A stretch of 64,000 nucleotides of DNA, from contig NC_034413.1 in the NCBI RefSeq assembly GCF_002078875.1, forward strand, positions 66,026,802 through 66,090,801, read 5' to 3'. The notes beneath the pieces were generated by a model. The model did no database searches, was not told the DNA's origin, and saw nothing but the letters and a program-made list of their open reading frames with translations. Both the position numbers and the translations under genes were made by a program. The stretch is from Numida meleagris (lineage: Eukaryota; Chordata; Aves; Galliformes; Numididae). Numbering within the stretch: position 1 is the stretch's first letter; the number at the start of each line of letters is the position of its first letter. Positions 52,413-64,000 of the stretch are shown here, one piece after another.

Positions 52413-52615
52413 TTTTGTGGAGTTGCTGGGTGGTTGAGGAGGCCTGTTTGGGTGACTCAGGGTGGGGTTACCTCAGGCGTGGATAGGCAGAAGGCAGCTT
52501 TGCTTCCAGCCTTTGTGAAGATGGAAGCAAACCGACTTGTTGAGACTTGTGGAGGCCTTCTTAGGCCCAGCTGTTCGAGGGTGAGAGTCGAGCAAGAAGG
52601 GGGATTTGACTTCAG
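52413..52615 (+). other. Candidate alternative exon in SPOPL intron 1
   Basis: A pyrimidine-rich stretch ending GAAAGCAG (AG at 52,411-52,412) is followed 203 bp later by a strong donor, TTCAG|GTGAGT at 52,615/52,616. The interval is less AT-rich than its surroundings. A plus-strand frame from 52,434 stays open through the donor and stops right after it. The encoded peptide is not recognisable, so if spliced this is more likely an alternative 5' UTR or lncRNA exon than coding sequence. Decoy splice-site pairs are common in long introns. Confidence 0.25.
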
Positions 52616-55586
52616 GTGAGTTAGAGGGCCATTGTGTCCAGGTCGGCAGCCTGCTGGCCAGAAGCCATGCCTCCAGCAGTGCAGCTGGCCGCAGTGGTAG
52701 TTAGCAGCGTTCTGAATGAGCATGTTTCCCACAGCAGCTTCGCAAAGGCAGCTGAAGATGTTTTCGATAAGTGAGCAAGCTTGATCTGATTGAACTTGCT
52801 GCCTTTTGTCGTCCCAGTTGCTCTTGTCAAACTGAGATCTGCTTCACCATGCCCGGATAAGCCCCGCCACCCCAGCGGCTCTGAAGCAGCCTTTGTTGTG
52901 TGCCTTATTGCTGCTTTTAACCATCAGGAAAACAATCTGTGTAGGGGAACAAATGATGGTGTGAGGAGGTGAAAAAAAGCGAGCAAACATCCTGCTTAGC
53001 AAGGGGTGAGTAAGATCTAATGTATTCACACTTCAGTCACTAGGGCTTTTTGCAAGACAGCGTTTTTCCTATTGCTCTGAATGTAGTCCTAGGCTTCAGT
53101 TCTAATCCTCAAATATCTTGCAGAGATTTTCTTCAATTGAGCAGATGATGTTTTAGCCTTCTGGGGGGAGGGTTCTCTAGCAGGAGAGACTGATCTGGGC
53201 TGTCCCCTGCTTCCTTTCCCTCAGCCCTAGATAAGTGGCCTGCAGCTGGAGAAGCCATGGGGCTCAGTGTTGTAAAGCCCGAGCAGTTGTTGTTAAGTGG
53301 TCATTTCTTGTGAGGCTGCAAATGGCTCAATGGAAATTGAAAGCTGTAGGAAAATTCTAGCAACTTTTAAAGAAATAACCCTTGTGAGGGAAAAGAAAAA
53401 GTGAATGCTGCTTTGCGAAACAGCAATTAATCAGGTTGTTTCTGAAACAGCTGAGTAGGGAAGATTGTGTACTTGTATTTGAGCTTTGGGAACCAGCCTC
53501 CACAGGTTAAGAACTTGTAGGATTTTTTTAGCTGTGTGATCATGTTGACATCTGTCTCAGACTGTTTCAAGTTCTGTTGGTAATGATGTCTTTCACCAGA
53601 TGTGTCCACACTGCTATGCTTTCAGAGATTTCTACTTCGTAGTCACCAGGGCAAGTGAATGTGCATCTCTCCTCTTGAGCTGCCTGCCTTTGCTGTGGTG
53701 CTGCCTAATCAGATGCTGTGGGTGACTTCTGATAGCCAGTCCGCTGAAATTAATTCTATTTCGAGGCTGTTTAGGTGAGCTAGCATCAAGTGCAGTCTAG
53801 TTCTCTGACAGAATTTTCTTTTGGTGTTTGGAAGTCAACGTGTTGGGGTTTTTTGTTCAGTTTCCTAGCATATAAATGTAAGTTGTTGCTCTTTCCACAG
53901 AACGTAATATTCTTTGTGACTGCTTTGGTATGAGATGAGCTGTGCCTCTTCGAGCATTTCCGCGGTACAGCTGTGTATGCAGATCTGTTCGCTTTTTGCT
54001 GCGATAGGTAACAGGGAAGTGAATGATCAAAAACCCCATCTGATAACATTTGTAAGCATAAGCTTTTGGCTACTGAAAGCAATTGTTAGTATCTCGGTGT
54101 GAATTTTCCAGGTAGTAACAATCTGCAGAGGTTAGTGAGCAGAGCGTTAGGCTGCTGTTGCTCTGTACAACTCCTCTGTAGCAAATGAAAGCACCTGTCT
54201 CCAAAGTGTGGAGTACAATGCTTTGTGCTCATCCACTTAATCGAAAAAAAGACACCCTCCCCATCCTTGACCCTTAACGAACTAAATCTTCCAAAGGAGG
54301 CTGCTTTTGTTATCCAAGAAAGAAAATCGAGGTTACTGCATTCAATTTGGTAAATTCTTGATTGCGTCTAACTGAGGTATCTGGAAAAAATAGTAATTCT
54401 TCTTTTAATGTGCTTTCACGTGCCGGTGATTTAAGTAAGAGAAATGGAGTGAAACTAAAGGAGAAAGATCTCTTTGGCTGTATACCATGGGGGGAAAAAG
54501 TGACAGCAGTAGATTATTGGAATAGAATACCTTCCCGAGAGGAGGAGTGGTGGAAATGCCAGTATTTTGGATGCCATAAAACTAGACTAAAATGAAACTG
54601 AAGTGCTGTAAGAAACATTTTTGCATTTCTTCTCCAGGGAAACGTATAGATGAGTCCTGCAGGGAATAGTCTAGGTTATCTAATATGGAACACTGTTGGT
54701 TTCCTATATTGTGGAACAGTAACGCAAGACTAATGCTGAGGGATTTTTATTTATAAGCTTGGCTGATGTAAACTAGACAGAGTTCAAACTCTGCTGGGTA
54801 CTGTTTCCTTGTGGCTGAAGGAAAATCATCTGTATATTTCAGAAGCTTAAGCAGAGAAAGAAACTTCAGAGGCAAAGCCTGTAAGTGACACCTACTCAGC
54901 TTTAGTTTTTACAACTAATAGTATAATCCTGTGAAATTTGAACTGCCGTCTTCAGTACTGTCATTCACAGTTGCAAAACCATCCTCTAGCGGAGCTGTGT
55001 GTGTTGCATGTGCTCGGTTTCGCCTTGCTGGGGCTTCTGCTGTAGCCACCTCGAGGATGTGCTTTTAAACTCTGATGTCTCAGCTGAGGCTATTTTAAGA
55101 TGTTTCTGACCCCAGCTGTCTGTCCTCTTTCTTTGCTGGAGTTGAGTGTCCCTGGCATAGGGTAGCAGGGGGATGTATATGTGGTTTCTCAGCTGTCACA
55201 AGCCTGGCCAGGGCACTGGTTTTTCTCTCTGGAGTTACCGGTCAGCTCATGGTGTGGGTACTGGTGGATGGTGGTGGTGAGACCTTACACCAAAGCAGCT
55301 AGAGCTTGTGATTCATGCCCCTAAGCTGGTTTAGGCTTGTGTGATTTGTGAGTAAATACATGCTTAAAGTAAGCATTTCTAGTATTGTGTTCTATAAACC
55401 CTCTTCCTTCTAACTGTTAAGACCTTGCACTTCTTCAGTAAGTCTCCATAGGGTTTCTCTGTGTGTAACCCAGCTGCTGTTCCCTTCTGCTTGCCCTGAA
55501 AAGGAAACTTGTGTGTTAGAATTGCTACAAACAACGTAAGATCTAGTATATGCTCCATTGACAGCTTCGATGTGAAGGAGGTGGGA

Positions 55587-55640
55587 ATATATAAATGCGT
55601 ACATACACATTAACGTGTGTGTGTATATATGTATGTATAT
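55587..55640. repeat. Alternating purine-pyrimidine tract with inverted symmetry
   Basis: TACATACACAT, a short TAAC centre, then GTGTGTGTGTATATATGTATG. The two halves are roughly complementary, so the tract can form a hairpin or Z-DNA. It is most simply a compound microsatellite. Confidence 0.7.
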
Positions 55641-56654
55641 CAAAAAACCTGCAGCTAAGTATTAGAAATTCTGTGCACTCAAATGCAGCAGTGATAGAGA
55701 TTAGATTCAATAAATATTAAACACTATATTTAAATAATCTTCTAGGTATATCCTGAGTCTATTTTCAGAGACGTAAATGATGACACTGAATAAATTGGAA
55801 AACTGCCTAAGCTAAATAGATCCTTCAAGTGTCTGTTATTGTGCTGTGTATCATCCAGCAGAAAATTTGGTTATACAGTACAGTTAGCTGTATAGGAAAT
55901 ATGTAGCAATCTTTTATAATGCTCAATCGTGAGGAATTGCAAATCCTGCCAATTAAGAACAATTCTGTCTTTTACCAAGTTTTCTTTCTACTTCTAATGT
56001 CTTATGAATTTTCCTAAGCATAATCAGCTTACAAGTACAACTCTTACACAGGAAAAAAAAAATATATATTCTCTCTTCCACTGAATGATACTTTTAAGTC
56101 TCTGAGATCTGGAGAGGAAGATGTTTCTTGTGGATTTGAGTGGTGTTCAAGCCAGCGAAGCAGCTCCAGGAGTTCCATGCCTCACTGGGATAAGCCTCTA
56201 CCCAGCTGATCGAGGTTCTTACACCAGTACTTATGCACCGAGCTGGAGGGAGCATGGCTCTATCAGTTGTAACCCTGATATACCTGGCCAGGTGGCCGCA
56301 TCCTTTGGTTTTTAAGTTGATAGAATTGTGAGAGTCGTCTGGAGCATCAGACCAGGGAATCAGATGGAAATTCAAACAGTACTTCGTCTGGGGCCTTAAA
56401 AAGTCTTTCCCTTCAGATGTGACTGTTCCGCTTTGGTTCATTTCTGTTTCTTCCACCTTTGAGTCCGGGTTTGTATTTTCTCTTACCCAAGTACTGCTAG
56501 AGTGAATGTTAATGCAATTTGATATGTTCCCATGGATTTCCCTTCAAATTGAAAAAGTGTCTCTTGAAAAATGAATCCTAGGAACTCCTTATTCACTGGT
56601 GATATTTCCTCAAATTAAACTGAAAGTAGTATCTCTGTAGCTAGAGCAGGTTTA

Positions 56655-56875
56655 TTTAGATTAGATATTAGAAAGAAATTCTTTACCGTGAGGGTGGTGA
56701 GACGCTGACCAAGTTGCCCAGGGAGGTTGTGGATGCCCCCTCCCTGGAAGCATTCAAGGCCAGGCTGGAAGGGGCTGTGAGCAGCCTGGTCTAGAGGGAG
56801 GTGTCCCTGCCTATAGCAGGGGGTTGGAACTAGATGACCTTAAAGGTCCCTTCCAACCCAAACCATTCTATGATT
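56655..56875 (+). mobile_element. CR1 LINE 3'-end fragment (sense)
   Basis: About 220 bp of CR1 in the same orientation as SPOPL. It runs from TTAGATATTAGAAAGAAATT through GAAGCATTCAAGGCCAGGCT and GGAGGTGTCCCTGCC to GGTCCCTTCCAACCCAAACC and the ATTCTATGATT tail. It is 5'-truncated, non-autonomous and well preserved, with no repeated tail beyond one to two units. Confidence 0.95.
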
Positions 56876-58294
56876 TTTGAATGGGTTTCTGGAAGCTGAT
56901 TTTATTGATTAGAAGACTTGCCACCTTAAATTAAATAAAAACAAGAAAACCGCACAATTTTGGTGGTAGGAGTAGACAAATTATATGCGGATTCTGAACT
57001 ACCTATTTACTTGGAATAAAACGTTGGAGGAACATTGTGTTATTCAGCAGCTAACCTTCAGAAAGTAGGGTGTTTGCTTTTTTTTTTTTTAAATCAGTCA
57101 ATGATGAAATATCAGTATTTCCAAAGGGGGGGAAGTTCATCACAGCTTTGCATTCCTTGAGAAGTTCAGCCTCTCACAGGAAAGACTGGCCATTCAAATA
57201 AAACATTCAAGAGATGGATGTGGGATTTGTTGGCATGCTCATTTATTAGACTTTCCTTAGTGATTGCTAAATAATCCTAATGTTGGTCACTCTGAGACAG
57301 AAAGTAACTCTAATTTCTGTTAGCTATTGAATGCTTGAAGTAGTTTGGCTAGAGATATTTGTTTCTGGCAGAGCAGGCTCCTTGGCCTCTTTGTGGGGCA
57401 TTGTGGAAACTCTGTCCCATGGTGGTTTGGGAGTGCACCGTGACTTTCCTGTTAAATGTTGCATTGTTCTTCGGTCACTGGACAGGACTTGAGAAGAAGC
57501 TCATACTGTCCCTGACCAGCTCGTGCTCAGCTCTATCATGCGCTGAGTGCTGAAGTCTTGTCATATGCCAAAATGCAGCCGGGGAGGGAAGTGCTTTGGT
57601 CCTGGAGGCCGAAACCTTTGCCAGAAGGAATAGCAAAGAAGAGCCAGGGAAGGATTGCCCTTCCAGCTCACAGTGTGCTTTCCACCAGGAGATGGAGTCA
57701 TCAATTTGTTTGGTGAACTGATCTGTGGTTAGGTTCTGGCAGGCAGGGTAGAATTCTAGCGTCTGTTGGATGCCCTGTGGAAAGCAGTTTGTCTGTCCAG
57801 TTCTGCCAGTAATTTGTTGGCTAATACTTTATTGAAATAGAAAGATAAAACATTGCTGTTGTCGCTACTTGTGCAACAGGTGCACACAAGCACATGTTAC
57901 TACTACAACTACTCTGATGAAAGAAATATTAGGGCACAGTACTTACACTGAGCTCCCACTGTTACTTGTGAGAGCTGGCAAAAGATCGTGTTAAATGCTT
58001 AAGACAATTTTTCAAGTGAGTTTTGAAGTGTTTTGTGGATTTATTATTGAGGGATTAGAGAAATCCTCTACTGATATTTTTCTAGAGCTTTCTTAATGTA
58101 TTAGTCACTTTTCCAGCATAAAAGCTATTGGTTCCTGAATGAGGTGTAAGACTGAATGTGTTGTTTTGTAGATCAGAAGTTGAAAAGTAACTTTATCTAG
58201 GATAATGTTCATAAATAGTGAATTTATGAATACAACTTTGGCAAGGGAAACATGACAGAATGCTTGAAATTTAACATGACATTTGCATATAAGG

Positions 58295-58470
58295 CATAGA
58301 ATCATAGAATGGCTTGGGTTGGAAGGGACCTCAAGGATCATCAAGCTCCAACCCCTCTGCTGCAGGCAGGGCCACCAACCTCCACATCTCATGCTAGACC
58401 AGGCTGCCCAGGGCCCCATCCAGCCTGGCCTTGAACCCCCTTGATGGGGCATCCACAGCCTCTCTGGGCA
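58295..58470 (-). mobile_element. CR1 LINE 3'-end fragment (antisense)
   Basis: About 175 bp in reverse orientation, beginning at the intact tail complement (CATAGAATCATAGAATGG), then GTTGGAAGGGACCT, GATCATCAAGCTCCAACCCC and GCATCCACAGCCTCTCTGGG. Its sequence differs from the copies at 22.0 and 56.7 kb, so it may be a different CR1 subfamily. Together with the sense copy 1.4 kb upstream it can form an inverted pair in the intron RNA. Confidence 0.95.
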
Positions 58471-60513
58471 TCTTTGAAGGTGTCTTCTTAGAAGTTACAG
58501 GAAGAAAGAAGAGCTGATACAGTTTTTAATGAAATTCAGTGTAAGTAATTTTTATGGAGGATAGTCAGTCTGTATTTCATTTACACTCCGTGGGCAAATA
58601 ATAATGGTTGTCAGCTTCAGATAGCTTGAAGCTCAATACAGGTATTTCTTTGAGTAGGCAAGTACTTCAATCGCTAAATGTGCTTTGAGGAATCACTTTT
58701 TTTTTCCTCTGCTCACTTGCCCTTTAATGCTCTGCAAGTAGTGCTGAGCTCTGTGGAGTTCTGGGTTTTAGAGAGACTGGTTTATTTGACAGAATGATTA
58801 GCAGTTGCCATCAGTACCTTAAGAGGCCAGGAGAAGCGAGAAGCTCGTTATGTTTGGGATGTAAGAGTACAGGTTAAGTAACATATTTTTGAACATCTCT
58901 TCCCTTGTTGTGAAGTAAGAGAAAGTAAACTCTCAGAATAAGAGTCATCAATGACTGCTGCATGGCATCAAGTATGGGTATGTAACTTTATTTTAAAAAA
59001 GTAAGCTCCTTGATGCATATCAGAAATATACCTATTTTCTATTTTTTTTTTAAAGCCAGAAATTTTTGTCCTTGTTCCCTAAAACTTTTTCATGCTTCCA
59101 AGTGAGTGTAATCGTGCATGTTTCTTCCAGTGGCTGGGGAAGTCTTCCTAGCAAAATGGAACTGGTTTGTTAAGCCTTGTCCAGACAGCTATAACATTGC
59201 CTGAAAACTTTTGAAGAGCGTTACATGGTAATGTCCTATCACCTTTGATGCTTTGTTCAGGATTACGCGCAGAGGAGTAAACGCAGATTCCAGTGTGAAA
59301 ATTGTCCCTTTGAGTAAATGGTTTCATCCCGCAGATAACAAGCCTGTCTTCCTGCACTTTATTGATTTAATTCCACCTCGTAATTCTCTGACAGCTTTCG
59401 TGAACAACAGCTCTGTCTGTTCGCAGCCATTTGATCTAATAGGCTGTGAGGGGGAATTAGTTCTTGGAAACCTCTTTGAGCTGATGACAATGGCTAATCA
59501 ATGATTCATAAACACTTTCTTCAAGGTAGTATTTAGTCTTCCCCAAGCAAAGTGTGGTACGTGGAACAAAGGGTGAGCGTGTAGGTGCATCTTTTTATTT
59601 CTCACCTTCAGTCTGTCCTTGCAAGGTCCTCTCTTGGTCCTGGTGTCACTATCAGTGGGTGAGGAGCGTGTGGCCACTTGGGTACCAGCACATGGAGGGA
59701 GGAAATCCTTCCCCCTTTCCAGACATCTCGGTATGTCAGGATAGCATTCCTGTGGCTCGTTGCTTTCAGCTTGTAGTTTTGGTAAATATCCCTACCACCA
59801 CCTCCAAATCCTGATTAATCAGTTAGATAAAGTTAATTAAAGAAGATAATCAGTACTGCCGATGGCTTCCCACTGTTCTCTGGCAGTCCTTGGGTATGGC
59901 TTGCCAGAGCATCTCCATAGTTCAGTTTGCTGGGCTTGGTTTTTCTTCTTCAAAATTATGCACTCAGGCATATTTAAAAACAGAACAAAACCAAATAAAA
60001 AACAATCCACACTCCTAAACTTGGACTCCGGTATATCAGCCTATTCAAAATTCTTATTTTCTGTTCTGCAAAGGCATGTCAGGAGCTCAGGGAAGTCAGT
60101 TGCCTACCGCTTATGCAGTAATTAGAAACTTTACGTAGAGCTGAAATTTGTGAATGACTTGAAAAATGTACTTAGTCATGGCTTCTGTCAGAAGCTGTAG
60201 TAAATAACAAAAGCCACACAGCAGGTTGGAGCAGTCCCTGAAGCACAAATGCCCAATGTAGAACCAGACGCAGTGACAGACTGACCTGGAAGTGATGGAG
60301 TGACAGTTAACCACCTTTACTTAGACCATACGTGTCCTACCCACTAGTTTTATGTTTTTGTTGTGCTTTTTTAGGGTTTTAATAAAAAAAAAAACTTTAG
60401 TTACTTATATACATAAACTATATTCTTTATTTTATATTCAGCCTGAGCCGATTCATCTTCACTCCATGTGGCCCAGGCAAACCAAAAGATTGGATACCCG
60501 TGATGGAGTTCGT

Positions 60514-60563
60514 CGAATCATTAGGATTGGAAAAGACCTCTAGGATCATCTAGTCCAGCTGTC
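60514..60563 (-). mobile_element. Short CR1 tail fragment (antisense)
   Basis: About 50 bp: CGAATCATTAGGATTGGAAA followed by GACCTCTAGGATCATCTAGTCC, the reverse complement of a CR1 3' end of the type with a GGAAAAGACCTC segment. It is extremely truncated. Confidence 0.75.
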
Positions 60564-61729
60564 AGTGTAAAATCTCAGATGTCAGTTCTCAGTTTGTCAG
60601 GCTGATTTGGCTGAGACAGGAGGAAGCAGGTAACTACCAGTAGCTGGCGTGAGGTTACTGGGTGCTTGCTAGAGAGGCTACAATACGGCACGTACTTGAG
60701 GCTCTTTTCCATGAAGGGAACCCTTCAAAGCTTCCTGCAAGATTATGGGACTTCTAGGAGCTACCTGGCCTAAAGTACTGAAAGAATTAGGGAGCATACT
60801 AGAACTGGGTCAGTCCTGTGCATCTGACAATGAGGAATGGTCTGTATTTCTTCTTGTTCCTTCTTTCATTAACTGTGGAGAATGGAAGAGCAGACAGGTT
60901 GAGTGAAGCTGAAGTGAACTCTAAACAAATTCAGGGTATAGTTCTACAGAAAGTCCATCTTAGGGTAATAGCATTGGTTGTTACAGCTAAGTAGGATGTG
61001 CTTCCTGAATTAAGGTGATATAAGTACTGAAACGCTTGCTTTATGTAAGGGGAATGTTACATATCCTTTCAAGGATTTTTTTTCTGGATGGCTCTGTCTA
61101 CAATATGAAAACAAATTATGAATGCGTAAACAAAATCTGTGTAGACACAGCTTATGCAATACATGTGATTCCTACTTTAAAAGGAAACAAAAAAAAACAC
61201 AAGTTCCATTATCTTAAATTTTCAGTGACTGATTGTCACCAGTTACTGTTTGTGGAAAGCACTAATTAAATACTGAGGGCTGCCATAAATAAGGGCAAGT
61301 TTTATTTGGAAAGAGAAGTTCTGCTGCTTACGGGAGGCCTGCTGAATTGTATTTTTGATTACACTTGAACATCTTGGTGATCCGTATCTTGCTGGAGACT
61401 TATCCAGTGTGGTTTTTTTTGTCTTTTTGTAGTTGGTTTGTTCACTGAGTTCTGTAAAGAGAGCTGATTATAGCATCTGCTTCCTCATCCGATGAAAGCT
61501 GAGAATTGTGTTTTTCCCTGAAGGTTTTATCCGTGCATCATCCAGAGTGATTCTCATGCCAGCAGGCTTTAATGTACGAGAGTAATTCATGTAGTAGGAG
61601 AGGTACCAGAAGGACACAAAAGAGACCATCCACTGAGGATCAAAACATGATCTTTTTTTCCCCCATAGTTACAGAAAGCGACCAAATAAATATATATTCA
61701 TTACTTGTTTTATTTTTTTTTTATTTTAG

Positions 61730-61785
61730 AAGAATTACTGAAGTTTGAATTGCTATTCAGATACTATAATCTGCAATAAGTGGCA
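61730..61785 (+). other. SPOPL: SPOPL exon 2, 5' UTR part
   Basis: The acceptor is a long T-rich tract ending in AG at 61,728-61,729. The 56 bases before the start codon have an in-frame stop upstream (TAA at 61,777-61,779), so the ATG at 61,786 is the true N-terminus. The start context has G at -3, favourable for initiation. Confidence 0.8.
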
Positions 61786-61863
61786 ATGTCAAGGGTTCCC
61801 ACCCCACCTCCTCCTGGGGAGATGTCCAGCGGACCTGTGGCTGAAAGCTGGTGTTACACACAG
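61786..61863 (+). CDS. SPOPL: SPOPL coding exon (residues 1-26), speckle-type POZ protein-like
   Basis: First coding exon of SPOPL, the paralogue of SPOP. The protein binds degradation substrates through its MATH domain and CUL3 through its BTB domain, forming a nuclear and cytoplasmic ubiquitin-ligase adaptor that can hetero-oligomerise with SPOP. This 78-bp exon encodes a proline-rich tail starting [13 protein letters not shown] and ending AESWCYTQ, the signature just before the MATH fold. It ends in CAG|GTAAAT at phase 0. An upstream in-frame stop and the exact match of the family start to the first ATG support the start. The tail has mixed features: V4 is as I recall SPOP, while T6 and G11 are as I recall SPOPL. 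The later exons settle the identity as SPOPL. Confidence 0.93.
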
Positions 61864-62024
61864 GTAAATTGCGTGAATTCCAATAGTTTTATTTTCTATT
61901 CATAATTACCATTAACCAAAAAAACTCTAAGAACACTGAACTGTGCTGGCAGTTTAGTATTTTCACAGCTGATGGTTGATATGCAAGCTGCAATTGATCG
62001 GAATTTTCTACATCTTTTGTTCAG
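61864..62024 (+). other. SPOPL: SPOPL intron 2
   Basis: A short 161-bp phase-0 intron: GTAAAT donor, and an acceptor in TTTTGTTCAG at 62,015-62,024. No repeats are seen. Confidence 0.9.
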
Positions 62025-62146
62025 GTTAAAGTAGTAAAATTTTCCTACATGTGGACCATTAATAACTTCAGTTTCTGCCGAGAAGAGATGGGTGAAGTTT
62101 TAAAGAGTTCTACGTTTTCATCTGGGCCAAATGACAAAATGAAGTG
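62025..62146 (+). CDS. SPOPL: SPOPL coding exon (residues 27-67), MATH domain start
   Basis: This 122-bp exon continues in frame from 61,863. It encodes [18 protein letters not shown], the first strand of the MATH (TRAF-like) domain, then [20 protein letters not shown] and MK. It ends two bases into the W67 codon (AAGTG|GTAAGG). L52, P61 and M65 are the residues I recall for SPOPL, where SPOP has I, A and L, so the gene is SPOPL rather than SPOP. The MATH domain recognises short Ser/Thr-rich degrons (SBC motifs) in client proteins. The exon lacks stops and frameshifts, and its length and phase fit the SPOP family. Confidence 0.96.

Positions 62147-64000
<1,854 letters not shown>

Larger units (their letters stand above)
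47287..61729 (+). other. SPOPL: SPOPL intron 1
   Basis: About 14.4 kb (14.6 kb if the donor at 47,127 is used) between the CpG-island exon and the coding exon. It ends with a long pyrimidine tract and TTTTAG at 61,724-61,729. The interior holds three CR1 pieces (56.7, 58.3 and 60.5 kb), a perfect hairpin at 51,795, a ZNF143-type motif at 51,067, a mixed TA/CA tract at 55.6 kb and a candidate extra exon at 52,413-52,615. Open frames such as 47,665-48,300 (+, 211 codons) lack any protein-family signature and are read-through of GC-rich intron. No nested gene is recognised. Confidence 0.75.

Noticed and set aside
52675..52773. Short plus-strand frame starting MPPAVQLAAVVVSSV
   Set aside because: About 35 codons that read smoothly, but I cannot match them to any protein, and a minus-strand frame covers the same bases. 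Treated as chance.
56094..56456. 120-codon minus-strand frame in intron 1
   Set aside because: The composition looks protein-like, but I recognise no family, there is no promoter or supporting splice pattern, and a plus-strand frame overlaps it. It deserves a database search, but I would not annotate it.

Overview
This window is vertebrate nuclear DNA, almost certainly from a bird. Most of it is AT-rich non-coding sequence. It contains several CR1 LINE tails with the avian-type 3' end (short ATTCTATG-like repeats and a GGTCCCTTCCAAC-type block), one CpG-island promoter, and split coding exons with GT-AG introns. Nothing has a bacterial, phage or organelle layout. A galliform is plausible, but I cannot prove the species from sequence alone.

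Layout: positions 1 to about 46,100 look like a gene desert. I find no convincing coding exon there, only short chance reading frames. The region holds two related LTR-like repeats (about 8.0 and 16.85 kb), a 36-base A tract beside a possible retroelement relic (9.1-9.4 kb), CR1 fragments at 19.9 and 22.0-22.35 kb, microsatellites, and AT-rich stretches that could include regulatory elements. A CpG island (about 46.8-47.7 kb) carries a GC box and a canonical ETS/GABP site. It is the promoter and non-coding first exon of the only gene I can identify, SPOPL, on the + strand. Its first intron is about 14.5 kb and contains three CR1 pieces, a perfect hairpin, a ZNF143-type motif and one candidate alternative exon.

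Three SPOPL coding exons follow at 61,786-61,863, 62,025-62,146 and 62,414-62,565. They join in frame to encode residues 1-117 plus the first base of codon 118: the N-terminal tail and most of the MATH substrate-binding domain. The rest of MATH, the BTB and BACK domains and the 3' end lie beyond position 64,000. SPOPL is the paralogue of SPOP, a substrate adaptor of CUL3 ubiquitin ligases. I did not find an exotic new system. The points most worth checking are the exon 1 donor choice and the possible extra 5' exon, paired ZNF143-like motifs around the promoter, the SPOP/SPOPL mixed N-terminus, and the unnamed LTR-like repeat pair.
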